From: Mycobacterium sp.
GTDB lineage: Bacteria > Actinomycetota > Actinomycetes > Mycobacteriales > Mycobacteriaceae
Direction of reading: 5' to 3'
DNA: 9,174 nucleotides
NCBI GenBank assembly: GCA_020438915.1
Contig: JAGQTR010000478.1
Location: 1 to 9,174 of the forward strand
Part shown: positions 1-6,620 of the stretch, in pieces
How positions within the stretch are numbered: position 1 is the stretch's first letter
Layout: each line of letters starts with the position of its first letter
Notes under the pieces: generated by a model
What the model was told of the DNA's origin: nothing
What the model saw: the letters and a program-made list of their open reading frames with translations, nothing else
Databases searched by the model: none
Translations under genes and position numbers: made by a program

Positions 1-1010
1 GGTTCGCCTCGGCCTACGACACCGATGACTGGATCTATCGCCTGATGACCATGCTGCAAATGGTCGGGGTGATCATTCTGGCGCTCGGCCTTCCGCAGCT
101 CTACTCCTCGGTCGAACACGGTGGCTACGTCGACAATGGTGTTGTCGTCGCGGGGTATGTGGTGATGCGGATCGCGATGGTCGGTCAGTGGCTGCGCGCC
201 GCCAAACACGACCCGCTGCGGCGCCGGGCCTGCCTGACCTACGCGCTGTGGATCACCGTCGCTCAGATCGGTTGGGTCGTGGCGATCTCGGTCAACACCT
301 CGGTCGCGGTCAACGTGGCTATCGTGCTGACGCTCGTTCTCGTGGAGATGATCGGGCCGTTCATCGCCGAGACCCAGCTGGGCGGCACGCCGTGGCACGC
401 CCACCACATCGTGGAGAGGTACGGGCTGTTCACGATCATCGCCCTCGGCGAGGGGGTGGTCGGCACCGTCGCCTCGTTGACGGCGGTGGTGGATGAGCAG
501 GGTTGGTCGGTCGAGGCGGTTTTCATCGGCGTCGCCGGGATCGGGCTCACGTTCGGCATGTGGTGGACGTACTTCGTCGTCCCGCAGGCCGACATCCTGC
601 ACGCCCGCAGGGAGCGGTCCTTCTGGTTCGGCTATCTCCACATTCTGGTATTCGCAGCGATCGTGGCTACCGGTGCGGGTCTGCATGCGGCGGCGTACTA
701 CATCGAGCACCATTCCGAGCTGGGATCGGTGGCCACGGTGCTCGCTGTCGTCATTCCGGTGGGGGTGTACATCTCGATGGTCTACGTGCTCTACGCGGTG
801 ATGACCGCCACCGTCGAGCTTTTCCACGTGCTGCTGCTCGCGCTGGTCGCGGCGGTGTTCGGGCTGGCCGTGCTACTGGCGGCCGCTGGCATCTCGATGG
901 CCAACTGCCTGCTGGTCGTCACGCTGGCGCCGGTGGTGTCTGTCGTGGGATATGAAGTGCGGGGTCACCGGCACGCGGCGCAGGCGATACGCAACCTCCA
1001 CCAGGACTAG
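1..1010 (+). CDS. ltrA: LtrA-family (low temperature requirement A) membrane protein, 5'-truncated
   Basis: The reading frame is open from base 3, so the gene begins upstream of the window. The first visible residues (FASAYDTDDW, then the LLQMVGV-like segment) are already inside the conserved LtrA domain, so the ATG at 45 is internal. The clearest family signature is His-Ala-His-His-Ile-Val-Glu-Arg-Tyr-Gly-Leu-Phe-Thr-Ile-Ile-Ala-Leu-Gly-Glu at bases 396-452. The rest is a run of hydrophobic helices, so this is a polytopic inner-membrane protein. LtrA was named for a Listeria mutant unable to grow in the cold; its biochemical activity is not established, and no substrate can be inferred here. 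It ends at TAG 1008-1010 and converges with the MFS gene on the other strand, overlapping it by 4 bp. Family call is firm; function is unknown. Confidence 0.87.
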   Translation, partial: FASAYDTDDWIYRLMTMLQMVGVIILALGLPQLYSSVEHGGYVDNGVVVAGYVVMRIAMVGQWLRAAKHDPLRRRACLTYALWITVAQIGWVVAISVNTSVAVNVAIVLTLVLVEMIGPFIAETQLGGTPWHAHHIVERYGLFTIIALGEGVVGTVASLTAVVDEQGWSVEAVFIGVAGIGLTFGMWWTYFVVPQADILHARRERSFWFGYLHILVFAAIVATGAGLHAAAYYIEHHSELGSVATVLAVVIPVGVYISMVYVLYAVMTATVELFHVLLLALVAAVFGLAVLLAAAGISMANCLLVVTLAPVVSVVGYEVRGHRHAAQAIRNLHQD

Positions 1011-2272
1011 TGGCCCAACTCCTCCAGCCCTTCGAGCAGGATCCGGTCGTTCTGTTGCTGCAGGAGGTTGCGCGCCTTCCGCCGGGTGATCAGGATGCCG
1101 ACCACGGCGAACGCCCACACGGCGTACTGCAGTGTCCAGGCCAGCCGGAACGACTCGAAGGAGATACCGCCTGCGGCCTGCAAGGTCATCCCCATCGCCT
1201 GCATGAGCAGCAATGAGGCGATGAACCCGCCCATGTTGACCATGCCCTGGGCGGTGCCCAAAGTGGCGCTGGGATTGAACGTGCGGGCGAAGTCGAAGCC
1301 GACCATCGAGCCGGGGCCCCCGACCGAGATCACGACCACCAGCACCACCAGCAGCCACAGCGGCGCCCTGCTGGGAAGTGCCAACACTGCCGTCCACACC
1401 AGCGCGTTGCTGGCGATGATCGCGAGCACCAACCGGGAACGTCGGTGTGGATGCCGGCCGGTGACGATACCGATCAGCACTCCCGCGCAGATCGCAGAGA
1501 CGACCGACACCGTCAACAGAGTTCCGGCCACTTCGGGGGCCACCCCCTGCGCCACCGTGAGATAGGGCACTCCCCACATCAATGCGAACACGGTGACCGA
1601 GAACTGGGTGCCCATGTGTGTGAAGAATCCCAACCGCGTACCTGGGCGCAGCCACACCGTCGTGAGACTGGTCAGTGTTTCGCGGATCGATGACGTCTCG
1701 ACGGTGACCGCCGAGCCGTCCGGAGCGTTCTTGACGATGGCCAGAATCAGCAGGATCGACAACACGCCCAGCGCCGACACCGACGCGTAAGCGACCGACC
1801 AGCCCCACGAGGACAGGATTGCCAGAAACGGCACCGCTGAGAGCACCTGCCCCAATTGCCCGCAGATTCCGGTCAATTGGGTCACCAACGGGACCTGGCG
1901 AGGCTCGAACCAGTGCGGTATCAGCCGCAGCACCGAGATGAAGGTCATCGCGTCGCCCAAACCGACCACCGCACGTGCGGTGAGGGCTGCCGGCAGAGAC
2001 TCGGTGAATGCCAGAACGAACTGTCCGGAGGCCATCAGCGCCGCACCCGCCGCGATCATGGCTTTGGATCCGAACCGGTCGAGCAACAGTCCGGCGGGCA
2101 CCTGGGCGCCGGCGTACACGATTACCTGGAGCACGACGAACGTCGACAGCAGCGTCGGGCCCGCATTGAAACGGTCCGCCGCGGCCAGTCCGGATACCCC
2201 TAGCGTGGTCCGGTCCAGGACGGCGACGATGTAGGCGAGAAGCCCGGTGGCCCAGACCATCCATGGACGCAC
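1007..2272 (-). CDS. Major facilitator superfamily (MFS) transporter
   Basis: Encodes about 420 residues with roughly twelve hydrophobic segments, normal for a 12-helix MFS permease. The loop between helices 2 and 3 carries the MFS motif A (GLLLDRFGSK: G-x-L-x-D-R-x-G). A long hydrophilic stretch near the middle (around VKNAPDGSAVTVETSS) fits the loop joining the two six-helix halves, and the C-terminus ends in a charged tail. Start: I prefer GTG at 2272 because GAGGGG (2279-2284, read on the minus strand) lies 6 nt upstream; the longer ATG at 2311 adds 13 hydrophilic residues and has only a weak ribosome-binding site. The gene is divergent from the stressosome operon and convergent with ltrA. 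The substrate cannot be read from sequence. It resembles the broad sugar-phosphate/anion permease-like MFS group, and I recall similar mycobacterial integral membrane transport proteins, but this is not a substrate assignment. Confidence 0.9.
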   Translation of the reverse strand: MRPWMVWATGLLAYIVAVLDRTTLGVSGLAAADRFNAGPTLLSTFVVLQVIVYAGAQVPAGLLLDRFGSKAMIAAGAALMASGQFVLAFTESLPAALTARAVVGLGDAMTFISVLRLIPHWFEPRQVPLVTQLTGICGQLGQVLSAVPFLAILSSWGWSVAYASVSALGVLSILLILAIVKNAPDGSAVTVETSSIRETLTSLTTVWLRPGTRLGFFTHMGTQFSVTVFALMWGVPYLTVAQGVAPEVAGTLLTVSVVSAICAGVLIGIVTGRHPHRRSRLVLAIIASNALVWTAVLALPSRAPLWLLVVLVVVISVGGPGSMVGFDFARTFNPSATLGTAQGMVNMGGFIASLLLMQAMGMTLQAAGGISFESFRLAWTLQYAVWAFAVVGILITRRKARNLLQQQNDRILLEGLEELGH

Positions 2273-2502
2273 GCGATACCCCTCGACTCCGTCATGCAGG
2301 TGCCCACGCATGATCCCGCACGACCGGTGCGGTCGCCAATCGCTAGAGGTGAGGTCGGCTACCGAGCCGGGAAGTCGGTGGCGGTGGGAACATCAGATCG
2401 AACCGTACGTGCTGGTCCCGGGCACTACAGTGATGCCGGGCACCCCTTGCTGCGTCGTGGGTGAAGGGGAATCTGCGCATACCTATGGGAAGGGGCCATG
2501 CC
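2273..2502. promoter_or_regulatory. Divergent intergenic region between the MFS gene and the stressosome operon
   Basis: About 230 bp separate the preferred starts of two divergent genes, so promoters for both should lie here. One possible -10 for the rightward operon is TACAGT at 2426-2431, but no good -35 lies 16-18 bp upstream. TACAGT overlaps a small inverted repeat, CACT-AC-AGTG (2423-2432), flanked by two direct copies of CCGGGCAC (2418-2425 and 2436-2443, 18 bp apart). These could be a regulator site, but the arms are short and the match may be chance in GC-rich DNA. I looked for a mycobacterial SigF-type promoter (GGTTT then GGGTA) and found none. Confidence 0.4.
2488..2495 (+). promoter_or_regulatory. 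Ribosome-binding site deciding the RsbR start
   Basis: GGAAGGGG lies 7 nt before the GTG at 2503. The two upstream in-frame candidates are worse: GTG 2461 has no purine-rich site before it, and ATG 2485 has AAGGGGA about 14 nt away, which is too far. An ATG at 2498 is out of frame and reaches a stop quickly. Confidence 0.6.
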
Positions 2503-3726
2503 GTGGGAACACAACCCGAAGGTGAAAACGACGCGCGGGAGCGTGCCAGTGACCTCGAGGCACTCCTTGCCGCGGTCACCGACCGGGCCATAGTCGAGCT
2601 CGATTCCCTGGGAAACGTGGCGTACTGGAGCCCGGGGGCGCAGGAGCTGTTGGGCTACGCGGATACCGAGGTCCTCGGCCAGCGTGCCTCGATGTTCTAT
2701 ACCGACGACGATCGTGCCGGCGGCCTGGCCGAGAATGAGCTCGCGTTGGCGCGAGAGTCCGGCCGCTTCGAATCCGAGGGCTGGCGAGTACGTAAGGACG
2801 GGCGTCGTTTCCGCGCTCACGTGGCCGTCACCGCGATCCGGGACGAGGGCGGGTCGGTCAGGGCTTTTGCAAAGGTGTTGCGGGACTTGGACGCCGAGTT
2901 GGAGCGGGCGTCCACCACGTTTCACGCGTTGTTGGAGCTTGCTCCCGACGCGATGGTGATCGTGGGACCTGATGGGCGCATCACGCTGGCCAACGCTCAG
3001 ACCGACCGCATGTTCGGGTATGAACGCGAGGATCTGGTCGGGGAGAAGATCGAAATGCTCCTGCCATCGCGATTCCGAGGGGACCACATCCGCTACCGCA
3101 GCGACTTTTTCGCCGACCCCAGGGTCAGGCAGATGGGGGCGGATCTGGAGTTGTTCGCGTTGCGCCGCGACGGCACCGAATTTCCGGTCGAGGTGAGTCT
3201 GGGCCCGCTGCGCATCGAGGGGGCCGATTACGTGTCGGCGGCCATTCGAGACGTCACCGAGCGCCGAGCCTATGAACAGCGGCTGCGCCGCCAGCATGAG
3301 GAGATCATGGAGCTTTCCACTCCCGTGATCCAGGTGTGGGACAAGGTGCTGACCCTTCCGCTGATCGGCACGCTCGACTCGATGCGTGCGGCGAGGCTGA
3401 CCGAAGGTCTGTTGAACAGGATCGGCGAGACGCAGGCCGAGGTCGTGATTTTCGACATCAGCGGAGTACCCACCATCGACACCATGGTGGCGCAGCATCT
3501 GCTGCGCACCGTGCAGGCAGCGGCGCTCATGGGCACGGTGAGCATCATGTGTGGCCTGCGGCCGGAAACCGCGCAGGCGATGGTGCACCTGGGTATCGAC
3601 GTGGGTCAGCTGCTGTCGCGGGGCACGCTTCAGGATGCGTTGCAGCTGGCGTTGGCTTTGCTGGCGGAGCGGAGTGAGATGGCGCGGGGTGCCGGCGAAG
3701 CACTCGGACGCAACGGTCAGCAATGA
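2503..3726 (+). CDS. rsbR: RsbR-type stressosome sensor/scaffold, PAS-PAS-STAS
   Basis: In stressosomes, RsbR proteins form a mixed shell with RsbS and pass a signal from a variable N-terminal sensor to a C-terminal STAS domain, controlling release of the kinase RsbT. The 407-residue product has PAS domain 1 at about 18-130, PAS domain 2 at about 140-250, a helical linker, and a STAS domain at about 269-390. The linker/STAS junction (ELSTPVIQVWDKVLTLPLIG) is the hallmark of RsbR paralogues. The first phospho-acceptor is conserved: Thr327 in IDTMVAQH, matching Thr171 of Bacillus subtilis RsbRA. The second conserved threonine, after RPE-x-AQ, is Ala359 here. Bacillus RsbRA has a globin-like N-terminus; this protein has two PAS domains instead, so the signal may be a small ligand, gas or redox state. 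No LOV flavin-cysteine motif is visible. PAS2 has a histidine (His195) placed like the haem ligand of FixL. Its stop overlaps the next start (ATGA). Confidence 0.92.
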   Translation: MGTQPEGENDARERASDLEALLAAVTDRAIVELDSLGNVAYWSPGAQELLGYADTEVLGQRASMFYTDDDRAGGLAENELALARESGRFESEGWRVRKDGRRFRAHVAVTAIRDEGGSVRAFAKVLRDLDAELERASTTFHALLELAPDAMVIVGPDGRITLANAQTDRMFGYEREDLVGEKIEMLLPSRFRGDHIRYRSDFFADPRVRQMGADLELFALRRDGTEFPVEVSLGPLRIEGADYVSAAIRDVTERRAYEQRLRRQHEEIMELSTPVIQVWDKVLTLPLIGTLDSMRAARLTEGLLNRIGETQAEVVIFDISGVPTIDTMVAQHLLRTVQAAALMGTVSIMCGLRPETAQAMVHLGIDVGQLLSRGTLQDALQLALALLAERSEMARGAGEALGRNGQQ

Positions 3727-4103
3727 ACCCCGATCCGGTGCCGATCATGCGCGTGAAAGACACGCTGTTGGTCACCCTGCAGGGTGACCTCGATGACGCG
3801 ACCGTGGTGTCGGTCGAGCAGCGGCTCACCCGAGAGGTCGCGCGCACCCGCGCGACGGGAATGTTGATCGATGTGAGCGCGCTGGAAATCGTGGACTCGT
3901 TCATCGCCCGAGTGCTGGCGCGGCTCGTCGGAATGATCCGGCTGCTGGGCGCGCAGGCCGCGGTTGTGGGTATCCAGCCCGCGGTGGCCATCACGCTGGT
4001 GGAACTCGGTGTCCCCATGGGACATCTGGATACCGCGCTCAACGCCGAACAGGGCTTGGCGCTGCTGGAACGACTGCGTCGCGGCGGGGGGCGCGCCAAC
4101 TGA
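3723..4103 (+). CDS. rsbS: RsbS-type STAS-domain stressosome scaffold
   Basis: A single STAS domain of 126 residues, close to the size of Bacillus subtilis RsbS (about 121). RsbS forms the stressosome core with RsbR, holds RsbT in unstressed cells, and lets it go once phosphorylated by it. The sequence keeps the key site exactly: Ser59 in IVDSFIARVL, the same number and context as the RsbS phospho-serine in Bacillus. The later segment GIQPAVAITLVELGV and the acidic C-terminal part with ALNAEQGL are also typical of RsbS rather than of RsbV anti-anti-sigma factors. The ATG overlaps the TGA of rsbR by 4 bp, which suggests translational coupling and a fixed R:S ratio. The next gene starts 1 nt after the stop. 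This is one of the surest calls in the window. Confidence 0.95.
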   Translation: MNPDPVPIMRVKDTLLVTLQGDLDDATVVSVEQRLTREVARTRATGMLIDVSALEIVDSFIARVLARLVGMIRLLGAQAAVVGIQPAVAITLVELGVPMGHLDTALNAEQGLALLERLRRGGGRAN

Positions 4104-4104
4104 C

Positions 4105-4533
4105 ATGGTCTCGGTCAATCAGCAGGTCACCAGCGAGGATGTCGTCGACATCGTCGATGAGACGGATCTGGTGCTGGTGCGGCAGGCGCTGCGCGTCCAT
4201 GCCCGCGCGGTCGGGCTCAGCCTGGTTGAGGAGACGAAATTCATCACCGCCGGCAGTGAACTCGCCCGCAACATCGTGACCCACGCGACGGCCGGGCGCG
4301 GCGAGCTGCATATCGAGCAGCTCTATTCCAAGGGCGTTCGCGGGGTCAAAGCCACCTTCGCCGACGAAGGTCCGGGCATCGAGGATCTCGATGCGGCGCT
4401 CACCGACGGGTTCAGTTCGGTTGGCAGCATGGGACTGGGTTTGCCGGGCACGCGCCGGCTCGTCGATGAGATGACCATCAGCTCATCACCCGGCTCGGGG
4501 ACTGTGGTGGTGATCTCCAAGTGGCACCGTTGA
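4105..4533 (+). CDS. rsbT: RsbT-type serine/threonine switch kinase
   Basis: Encodes 142 residues of the GHKL (HATPase) fold, the size of Bacillus RsbT (133). RsbT phosphorylates RsbS and RsbR on stress, leaves the complex, and activates a downstream partner. All ATP-binding boxes are present: N-box with Glu52 and Asn56 (SELARNI), G1 box with Asp87 (DEGPGI), and a glycine-rich lid, GSMGLGLPG, at 107-115. The block after the G1 box (DGFSSVGSMGLGLPGTRRLVDE) and the C-terminal lysine-tryptophan pair (SKWHR) match RsbT better than the anti-sigma kinases RsbW or SpoIIAB. I chose ATG 4105, one base after the rsbS stop; the open frame reaches further upstream but would lie inside rsbS. The end overlaps the next gene. 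In Bacillus the partner is RsbU; no rsbU is seen here, so the released kinase probably acts on the fused phosphatase or on the diguanylate cyclase (inference). Confidence 0.95.
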   Translation: MVSVNQQVTSEDVVDIVDETDLVLVRQALRVHARAVGLSLVEETKFITAGSELARNIVTHATAGRGELHIEQLYSKGVRGVKATFADEGPGIEDLDAALTDGFSSVGSMGLGLPGTRRLVDEMTISSSPGSGTVVVISKWHR

Positions 4534-5522
4534 GCCGGCGGCAGCACTGCCGGCACCCGATCGATGTGCCCGAAGATGTCGGCGCGCTGCGCCGGGCCGT
4601 GGCGCACCTGGCAACTCCCGGCAGCGTGCGACCCGGTGAGGCGGAGCTGGTCGCCACCGAACTGGGCACCAATCTGCTCCGGCATGCGGCGCCCGGCGGC
4701 TATGTGCTGTACAGACAGACTGCGCACGGAATCGAGTTCCTGTCCGTGGACAGCGGTCCCGGAATGGCCCCACACCGCCCCTCCGGCGCGGCGGCAACAC
4801 CGGTCAGGCCTGCCTCCGGCGGCCTGTCAGCGGGCCTGGCCGGTATCCGCCGAATGTCTGCGGAGTACGACTGCTACTCCAGCTCCACGGGGACCGTCGT
4901 GCTGGCCCGGCTCGGCGGAACCCGCGCGCCGAACGGCCGATGGCGTCACGGCGGGGTGAATACACCGTTGGGTGGTGCGGGTCCGTCCGGGGATGCGTGG
5001 GCGGTGACCGGGCAGGAGCGGCTCGCGGTTCTTGTCGTCGACGGTCTCGGACATGGCGAGGAGGCGGCCGTTGCTGCCGGCGCCGCAGTGAAATCGTTTG
5101 AGCAGCGGGCCGTTACCGACCCAGCAGCGGTGTTGCCTCGCGCGAATGAGGCGATGCGCGGCACCCGCGGCGGCGTCGCCGGTGCGTGTGTGATCGACCC
5201 CGTAGCCGGCCGGCTGACTTTCGCCGGAGTCGGCAATATCGCCGGTGCGGTGGTGCGCGGAGACGACAAGCAGCATCTGGTCAGCCATCCCGGAACGTTG
5301 GGCACCCAGTTGTCCGTGCCCAATTTCCGAACCCGGCACTACCGGTGGTCACCAGGGGCGACAATGATCATGAGCTCTGACGGCATCCGCGCCGGATGGA
5401 CGTTGTCGGACTATCCAGGTCTAACCCGCCGCGACCCCGCAGTCGTCGCTGCGGTGCTGCACCGGGATTTTGCCCGCGCCACCGACGATGCGACCGTGCT
5501 CGTCGTGCAGGACCTATCATGA
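4521..5522 (+). CDS. Fused HATPase plus SpoIIE/PP2C phosphatase, RsbX-like
   Basis: A 333-residue two-domain protein. Residues 10-131 are a second GHKL ATPase domain, with N-box Glu47/Asn51 (ELVATELGTNLLRHA), G1 box Asp77 (DSGPGM) and a G2-like lid (GGLSAGLAGIRR, 100-111). Residues about 140-333 are a SpoIIE-type PP2C phosphatase with metal-binding aspartates in GDAW (Asp158), DGLGHG (Asp174), SSDGI (Asp287) and DDATVLVV (Asp323). In Bacillus, free-standing RsbX removes phosphate from RsbS and RsbR to reset the stressosome; the position after rsbT suggests the same job. The fused ATPase domain could bind the STAS scaffold, act as a second kinase, or regulate the phosphatase. Start: GTG 4521 overlaps rsbT by 13 bp; TTG 4530, which overlaps the rsbT stop as TTGA, is an alternative that drops three residues. 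Neither has a strong ribosome-binding site, so coupling to rsbT translation is likely. An RsbU-like activator role is less likely but possible. Confidence 0.87.
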   Translation: MAPLSRRQHCRHPIDVPEDVGALRRAVAHLATPGSVRPGEAELVATELGTNLLRHAAPGGYVLYRQTAHGIEFLSVDSGPGMAPHRPSGAAATPVRPASGGLSAGLAGIRRMSAEYDCYSSSTGTVVLARLGGTRAPNGRWRHGGVNTPLGGAGPSGDAWAVTGQERLAVLVVDGLGHGEEAAVAAGAAVKSFEQRAVTDPAAVLPRANEAMRGTRGGVAGACVIDPVAGRLTFAGVGNIAGAVVRGDDKQHLVSHPGTLGTQLSVPNFRTRHYRWSPGATMIMSSDGIRAGWTLSDYPGLTRRDPAVVAAVLHRDFARATDDATVLVVQDLS

Positions 5523-5541
5523 TCACCTGAAGTGTCGTCGC

Positions 5542-5546
5542 GGAGG
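5542..5546 (+). promoter_or_regulatory. Strong ribosome-binding site for the TTG-started diguanylate cyclase
   Basis: GGAGG ends 8 nt before TTG 5555, a near-ideal spacing. An in-frame TGA at 5549-5551 excludes any start further upstream. The ATG at 5548 is out of frame, only 1 nt from GGAGG, and would encode just 12 residues (ending at 5586). Confidence 0.75.
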
Positions 5547-5554
5547 AATGAAGG

Positions 5555-6601
5555 TTGGTCGGCGGGTCACACGATCGCGAGCCTGAGACATTGGCCGATG
5601 CGCTGGATGTTCTTCGCCAGCGCGACAGCGACCTGCACCGCGCCCGGCAACAGCTCTCGCTGGCACACCAAGAGTTGGAGGACACCAACCGCGGTCTGAT
5701 TGCGCTACACACCGAGCTTCAGGCCGCCCAGCTGGCCGAGGCTCGTCTGGCTGCGGTCGTACAGTCCTCCGATGACGCAATAATCTCGATGACCTCGGAT
5801 GGGGTCATTCAGACCTGCAACCCTGGCGCACTGCGGCTGCTCGGCTATCCCGAGGAAGGGCTGGTCGGTGAACCCGTGCAGTCGCTGATGTCGACGCAAT
5901 CGCAGGAACTGCTCGACGAGTCGTTACGTGAGATCCGCCGCGGTGACCGAGCCAAGATCTATGACACACAGTGGTGCTGCGCGGACGGAACACCGATCGA
6001 TGTCACGGTCAACGTGTGCGCGCTGCGCGACGTCAGTGGCGACCTCATCGGATTCTCGGCGATAGCCCGCGACATCACCACCCAGGTCGAAGCGCAGCGG
6101 CAATTGCAGATGTTGGCCCGATACGACACCCTCACCGGTCTGGTGAACCGCGCCGAAACGCTCGGGCGCCTGGAAGCCGCGCTCGGATGCACTCGCGACC
6201 CCGGACCAGAGCTCGGCGTTCTGTTCTGCGACATCGACCATTTCAAGAGTGTCAACGACACCTGGGGGCACGCCGCGGGTGACGCCGTGCTGGCGACGGT
6301 GGCAACCCGACTTCGCGACTGCGTGCGCCACGGAGACACCGTCGGTCGCACCGGCGGTGACGAAATGTTGGTGTTGCTGCCCGGAGTTCACAGCATTGAC
6401 GAGACCGTCCAGATCGCAGAGAAGATCCGGCACCGCGCCGCAGAACCGATCGAGTACTGCGGTCAAACCATCCACGCGACGCTGAGCATAGGTGCCACCT
6501 TGGCCGTTCCGGGCGAATCGGTGTCGACGATGACGGCACGCTCGGACGTAGCGATGTATGAGGCCAAGCGGGCCGGGCGCAACAAAGTCACCTGCGGCTG
6601 A
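5555..6601 (+). CDS. PAS-GGDEF diguanylate cyclase with N-terminal coiled coil
   Basis: Predicted to make cyclic-di-GMP from two GTP. The 348-residue protein has a charged coiled-coil segment at about 15-66 (heptad-like, including QELEDTNRGLIALHTEL at 39-55), a PAS domain at about 66-180 ending in the usual ARDIT element, and a GGDEF domain at about 185-345. Catalytic parts are present: Asp226 in CDIDHFK (metal), the NDTWGHAAGD block, and GGDEM at 267-271 (bases 6353-6367), where the usual final Phe is Met. The product-inhibition I-site is intact: Arg258-x-x-Asp261, exactly five residues before GGDEM. No EAL or HD-GYP domain follows, and no membrane segment is visible, so it is a cytosolic synthase. 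TTG 5555 is the start, given the good GGAGG and an in-frame stop just upstream. The gene follows the phosphatase by 32 nt on the same strand, so it is the likely output of the stressosome. Confidence 0.94.
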   Translation: MVGGSHDREPETLADALDVLRQRDSDLHRARQQLSLAHQELEDTNRGLIALHTELQAAQLAEARLAAVVQSSDDAIISMTSDGVIQTCNPGALRLLGYPEEGLVGEPVQSLMSTQSQELLDESLREIRRGDRAKIYDTQWCCADGTPIDVTVNVCALRDVSGDLIGFSAIARDITTQVEAQRQLQMLARYDTLTGLVNRAETLGRLEAALGCTRDPGPELGVLFCDIDHFKSVNDTWGHAAGDAVLATVATRLRDCVRHGDTVGRTGGDEMLVLLPGVHSIDETVQIAEKIRHRAAEPIEYCGQTIHATLSIGATLAVPGESVSTMTARSDVAMYEAKRAGRNKVTCG

Positions 6602-6620
6602 AACGGCGGCGGCGTTCACC

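Noticed and set aside
873..2264. Long minus-strand open frame (463 codons) over the MFS gene
   Set aside because: It is out of frame with the MFS protein, gives an Arg/Gly/His-rich low-complexity product with no membrane helices or motifs, and is a typical GC-rich shadow.
2312..2502. SigF-type promoter before the stressosome operon
   Set aside because: I looked for GGTTT followed 15-17 bp later by GGGTA and found no match on the plus strand.
2920..3260. LOV-type flavin photosensor in RsbR
   Set aside because: Neither PAS domain has the cysteine-containing LOV signature.
2425..3723. Minus-strand open frame (432 codons) antisense to rsbR
   Set aside because: The product is rich in His, Gln and Arg with no recognisable domain, while the plus strand encodes clear PAS and STAS motifs.
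3723..4103. RsbV-like anti-anti-sigma factor
   Set aside because: The length, the DSFIAR context of Ser59 and the GIQPAVA segment fit RsbS, and it lies between rsbR and rsbT.
5523..5554. Separate promoter or cyclic-di-GMP riboswitch before the cyclase
   Set aside because: Only 32 nt separate it from the upstream gene; there is a ribosome-binding site but no space for a riboswitch and no -10 box.
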